From: Sphingomonas phyllosphaerae
Lineage (GTDB): Bacteria; Pseudomonadota; Alphaproteobacteria; Sphingomonadales; Sphingomonadaceae
Direction of reading: 5' to 3'
Length of the DNA: 64,000 nt
NCBI RefSeq assembly: GCF_029623345.1
Contig: NZ_JAPYKH010000002.1
Location: 62,001 to 126,000 of the forward strand
The position numbers were made by a program, and so were the translations under genes. Every line of letters starts with the position of its first letter. Position 1 is the first letter of the stretch. Shown piece after piece: positions 60,700 through 64,000 of the stretch. The notes under the pieces are model-generated. The model saw only the letters and a list, made by a program, of their open reading frames with translations. It was not told where the DNA came from and ran no database searches.

Positions 60700-63042
60700 T
60701 CAAAGCACCTTTCGAATGTTTATCGTGAACGCCCGTCCAAGCGGGTCGAGATAGCCGCGCTGATAGGCCAGTGGCGTGGCGCCGAGCCGGTCATGCACTT
60801 TGGTACGTCGGTTCAAGATATTGTCGACAGCGACACTCACACGCGTCCTCCCCAGCCACTCCGGCAGCCCCCTTAGTCGCTCGGTCAACTCGATAAAGGA
60901 GGTCACATTGACGGTGGTGAGGCTGCCGACGCGCAGTGCGCCGGTGCTCGCCTCATCCTGATCCAGCGTAAGTCCACTCCGCCAGGTCGCCTGGAGGCGA
61001 GCGCCGAGGCCGCGCTGAAACGCGCCCGCCTGGAACTCGATCTGGTGGCGCCGTCGGCCGCCGGTGACATCGACCGCGTCGCCCGACAACAGGTCGAGCG
61101 CCGGCAGGCCGCGGCGCAGCAGGAGCGAGTCCTCGAGCGTCCATTCATGGTAAAGGCTCAGGAAGATACGGCTGGAGGCGCGCGTTATGTTGCGGGCCAA
61201 GTCGCTGCCCGGCGTCGGCCGGAAGGTCACGGAGCCGTTCGGCTCCTGCGTCATCTGGCCTGCCTGGCCTGCCGGAATACGGATTATCCCGTCCGCCATG
61301 CCGGGTGGCGTCGGGCCAAGCGGGCGGGTCAGGTTGATCCCCCAGCGAAGCTGCCGCAGCCGCGACGCTGCCGCGTTGAGCGGTCGCGCGTCGACCTCGG
61401 TCAGACGACCACTGCTGTCGCGGCGAAAGCGCTCGGGAAAGGCGGCCTCCACCTGCGGCGTTGCCAGCGGTAGGGTGGTGACCGGATCGTCGGCCAGCGT
61501 CCTGGTATAGTCGAGGCTCAGCGTCAGGTCGGTATGCGCCAGCGGACGAAGGTTCACACCGAGCCGGGTGATGTGGCGCTCGGCAGACCGCAGCAGCGGG
61601 TTGCCACCTGACAGCTGGGTCACGTCCACGACCTCGCCGCGTGCGCCGTCGAGCGTGCGTACGTTCGGGGTCAGCAGCGCCGCTCCGCCGACCAGAAGGA
61701 GGTCGGGTGCCGCTTGCTCGCTGGTGCCGGAGACGATCACGCCGAACGCGCGCGTCGGACACCAGCTCAGCGCAGCGCCATAGCTCCAAGTCGTGCCGGC
61801 GTCGGAGAGGCGCGCCACCCTGGCGTCGAGATTGGCCGAGAGCCGACCGAACGGGGATCCGCCCGGTGCAGCATACCCGAGCAGCGGCGCGTCCAGGTTC
61901 AGTTGCATTGCGGCGCTGTCACGGTTGAGCGAGCCCTGCGGCAAGCTGGAGCCTTGCCTGGGTGAGGTCACGAGATCACGTGTTTCTACTGACCCGTGAA
62001 GAGTGGCGATGATCGCACCCGCCGGCGCAGTCGTGAGCGGGCCGGCGACAATCAGGTCGGCGCCGGCGGTCGTGTCGGCAGTCCGCACGGTGTCGCGTCC
62101 CCCCGCCGCCAAATCGGTCAGCGTTCGTCCCGACCGCCGATCGAGGTTGCCGAGCGCAGTCCAGCGCCACGTGGCCGCGCTGCCGCTGAGCGTCACGCCG
62201 ACGTGCACGGCGTCCTGCCGATCGTCGCGGCGCAGGGCTCGACCTGTCGAGCGTCCGAGCAGGTCGCGTGAGTGGTTGCTCTCGGTGCTGGCATTGAGCG
62301 TCGCCGCGACCGCAGCCAGGACGGGCCCGCTCGCGACGCCCTCGACCCGCAGGCGCTCGGTCGCGGGAAGCAGCGTACGGTCGCGGCCGAGATCCGCCGC
62401 GCCGGACGGCTGTGTCAGCCCGCGATCGCGCTCAAGCAGGTTCGCCGCGCGCGTGTAGGTTGCGCCCAGGCCGAAGCGAGTGTCGCCTCGGATCACCAGT
62501 GCGTCCGCGTCGACGTCGCCGCGCTGCCGTCCGCCCGCGGTCGGCGCGGCGTAGCCGGCCTGACCGACGACCGAGCGGAAGCGCTGAAACGTCACGACGT
62601 TCACCACCTTCTGGTCGGCGCGATAGCCGTATCGCAGCGCGACCTCCTCGGGGAAGATCTCCATGCGCTGGATCGCCTCGGCGGGAATGCGCGCGATCTC
62701 GGCGAGGCTGGAGACGCGTCGCCCGTTGAGGAGCGTCACCGGACCGTCGTCGCCGCGCCCGCCATTGCTGGCGCTCTGCGCGCCGATGGCGCCGAGCAGC
62801 GCCTCGACGTCGTCGGCTCCGAACGCCCTGATGTCGGCGGCGCGGAAGACGCGCTCGGGCCGAACGTCGGCCACGATCGAGCCACGCGCTCGCCCACCCG
62901 CGACGACGACCTCGTCCTCGTTGCTGGCTGTGTCCGCGGCAGGAGCAAGGGCCGCCGTGGAAGGCCCCTGCGCCACCGCGCTGCCGGCCGCGATCGTCGT
63001 CCATAGCCCGACCGCCAGTCCGTCTCTCGCTCTCACCGTCAC
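60700..63042 (-). CDS. TonB-dependent receptor plug/barrel protein, related to the one at 45237
   Basis: A 780-residue receptor with a signal peptide (LAVGLWTTIAAGSAVAQ). The plug has GPVTLLNGRRVSSLAEIA, IPAEAIQRMEIFPEEVALRYGY and KVVNVVTFQRF; the barrel ends YLDPLGRAFTINIRKVL. These match the receptor at 45237 closely in order and wording. GTG at 63042 starts it. It diverges from an OmpR-type regulator at 63157 across 114 bases, which may control it. Substrate unknown. Confidence 0.86.
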   Translation of the reverse strand: MTVRARDGLAVGLWTTIAAGSAVAQGPSTAALAPAADTASNEDEVVVAGGRARGSIVADVRPERVFRAADIRAFGADDVEALLGAIGAQSASNGGRGDDGPVTLLNGRRVSSLAEIARIPAEAIQRMEIFPEEVALRYGYRADQKVVNVVTFQRFRSVVGQAGYAAPTAGGRQRGDVDADALVIRGDTRFGLGATYTRAANLLERDRGLTQPSGAADLGRDRTLLPATERLRVEGVASGPVLAAVAATLNASTESNHSRDLLGRSTGRALRRDDRQDAVHVGVTLSGSAATWRWTALGNLDRRSGRTLTDLAAGGRDTVRTADTTAGADLIVAGPLTTAPAGAIIATLHGSVETRDLVTSPRQGSSLPQGSLNRDSAAMQLNLDAPLLGYAAPGGSPFGRLSANLDARVARLSDAGTTWSYGAALSWCPTRAFGVIVSGTSEQAAPDLLLVGGAALLTPNVRTLDGARGEVVDVTQLSGGNPLLRSAERHITRLGVNLRPLAHTDLTLSLDYTRTLADDPVTTLPLATPQVEAAFPERFRRDSSGRLTEVDARPLNAAASRLRQLRWGINLTRPLGPTPPGMADGIIRIPAGQAGQMTQEPNGSVTFRPTPGSDLARNITRASSRIFLSLYHEWTLEDSLLLRRGLPALDLLSGDAVDVTGGRRRHQIEFQAGAFQRGLGARLQATWRSGLTLDQDEASTGALRVGSLTTVNVTSFIELTERLRGLPEWLGRTRVSVAVDNILNRRTKVHDRLGATPLAYQRGYLDPLGRAFTINIRKVL

Positions 63043-63156
63043 ACCCCGCGTCCGCCTCGTCGAGGGTGATCAAAGCGGCGCCGGGTAGCGCAACGATGGC
63101 GGTGCGGTAGCGGGCGCCGATACGCAAATGCTACACGAGGCGGCTACCCATACGGC

Positions 63157-63876
63157 ATGGAGCAAGGAAAAATCGCCCGCAGCACGATCCTCGTCATCGA
63201 CGATGACGCGAGCATCCGCGACGCGATCGCGGAGTTCCTCGGCGGTCACGGCTATGAGGTGCGCATCGCGGCTGACGCGGCCGCGGGCGAGCAGGCATGG
63301 CGGCAGGCGCCCGCGGACCTGCTCGTCCTCGACGTGATGATGCCGGGCGAGGACGGCCTGTCGCTGTGTCGGCGGCTCTCGCCCGGCGGGGTGCCGATCC
63401 TCATGCTCAGCGCACTCGACGACGTGACCGACCGGATCGTGGGTCTCGAGGTGGGCGCGTGGGACTATCTCACAAAACCGTTCGAGCCGCGTGAGCTGCT
63501 CGCCCGCGTGCGCGCGCTGCTGCGTCGACCTGCGACAGCCAGCAGCGGCGAGACCGCCGATGCGGGCGTCACGTTCGCCGGCTGGTGGCTCGACATGGAC
63601 GATCGCCGGCTGCGCGATCCCGCCGGTCGCGCGGTCGCGCTGAGCGAGGGCGAACACGCCCTGCTCGCGGCCTTCGTCCGCCGCCCGGGCCGGATCCTCA
63701 CGCGTGACGTGCTGCTCGACCTGGCGCGCGGGCTCGACGCGGCGCCCTATGATCGAGCGATCGACATCGCGGTGAGCCGGCTGCGCCGCAAGCTGGCCGA
63801 GGCGGATCCGGCGACGATCATCGAGACGGTGAGAGGGGTAGGATATCGCCTCGTGCCGCCGGTGCGACCGGCATGA
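63157..63876 (+). CDS. OmpR-family response regulator
   Basis: A 239-residue regulator: receiver with IDDD (residues 14-17), phospho-acceptor D59 in LVLDVMMPG, S85 in place of Thr and K107 in TKPF; winged-helix domain with LSEGEHALLAAFVRRPGRILTRD, AVSRLRRKLAE and VRGVGYRLV. It overlaps the following kinase start (ATGA), so they form a two-component pair. It diverges from a TonB receptor, which it may control. Confidence 0.92.
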   Translation: MEQGKIARSTILVIDDDASIRDAIAEFLGGHGYEVRIAADAAAGEQAWRQAPADLLVLDVMMPGEDGLSLCRRLSPGGVPILMLSALDDVTDRIVGLEVGAWDYLTKPFEPRELLARVRALLRRPATASSGETADAGVTFAGWWLDMDDRRLRDPAGRAVALSEGEHALLAAFVRRPGRILTRDVLLDLARGLDAAPYDRAIDIAVSRLRRKLAEADPATIIETVRGVGYRLVPPVRPA

Positions 63877-64000
63877 GGCGTGCGCCGAGCGCCCTGGTCT
63901 CGATCGGCGGCTTCGGCGTTGCCGTGGCGGCGCTGAGTGTCGCTACGACCGCGACGATCGTACTGGTGTCGCCGGCACCCCCGGCGGCGCGGATGAGCGC
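63873..64000 (+). CDS. Probable sensor histidine kinase, N-terminal fragment (cut by window edge)
   Basis: Starting with an ATG inside the regulator stop (ATGA), 42 codons encode a basic start (MRRAPSALVS) and one hydrophobic helix (GGFGVAVAALSVATTATIVLV) followed by a proline/alanine-rich beginning of a periplasmic region. By position after an OmpR-type regulator it should be its kinase; no kinase motif is inside the window. Confidence 0.6.
   Translation, partial: MRRAPSALVSIGGFGVAVAALSVATTATIVLVSPAPPAARMS

Noticed and set aside
1-64000. CRISPR array, tRNA or rRNA genes
   Set aside because: I saw no regularly spaced repeats and no cloverleaf or rRNA signature.

Overview
The window is high-GC DNA of an alphaproteobacterium, most likely a sphingomonad. 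The lineage call rests on gene content: three large TonB-dependent receptors, DUF6894-like and other small Sphingomonas-type proteins, a HisKA_2/HWE-type kinase, a carotenoid oxygenase and a candidate EcfG-type promoter. Overlapping stop/start junctions (ATGA, GTGA, TGATG) are very common and fix many start codons. I recognise no rRNA, tRNA or CRISPR.

Layout. 0-4.3 kb: tail of a chemotaxis receptor, about 1.3 kb without a gene, a soluble HisKA_2 kinase and a PAS-PAS-PAS/receiver/LuxR regulator whose receiver looks degenerate. 4.4-12.1 kb: one-directional oxidoreductase cluster of two zinc alcohol dehydrogenases around a membrane protein/SRPBCC pair, then a yellow/royal-jelly-type beta-propeller, a GlcG/HbpS protein, an ABM monooxygenase-like protein, an aldo/keto reductase and an ion-channel-like protein. 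12.2-18.5 kb: a DksA/TraR zinc finger, a chrB-chrA operon ending in a broken porin, an alpha/beta hydrolase and a third zinc alcohol dehydrogenase.

19.1-60.5 kb lies between two IS6-family elements in the same orientation (about 94 percent identical transposases by eye); a third, decayed IS6 end sits at 43.4 kb. Inside are a TonB receptor; a PepSY-TolC-adaptor-RND-YVTN operon; a frameshifted membrane glycosyltransferase; an OmpR-type two-component pair whose upstream sequence resembles that of the RND operon; a truncated IS3 element fused to the tail of an isoaspartyl methyltransferase gene; a run of small signalling and orphan genes (Crp/Fnr, GAF, DUF6894-like, lone receiver); an S9 peptidase; an IS110 element; a coupled PadR-membrane protein-acyltransferase-TonB receptor operon; a lipoprotein serine hydrolase with an MBL hydrolase; a carotenoid oxygenase with an ABM protein; a J-domain protein; a diguanylate cyclase; a hemerythrin-like protein; and an AI-2E family permease with a large soluble C-terminal domain. 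The window ends with a third TonB receptor diverging from an OmpR regulator and the start of its probable kinase.

The gene set suggests a surface-nutrient, efflux, detoxification and stress-signalling region reworked by IS elements. Several genes carry single-base frameshifts, which may be real decay or uncorrected sequencing errors. I found no clearly new defence or mobile system. The strongest unusual signals are the degenerate receiver with PAS input, the repeated upstream box shared by the RND operon and its probable regulator, the GGGD channel filter, the AI-2E fusion and the IS6 architecture.
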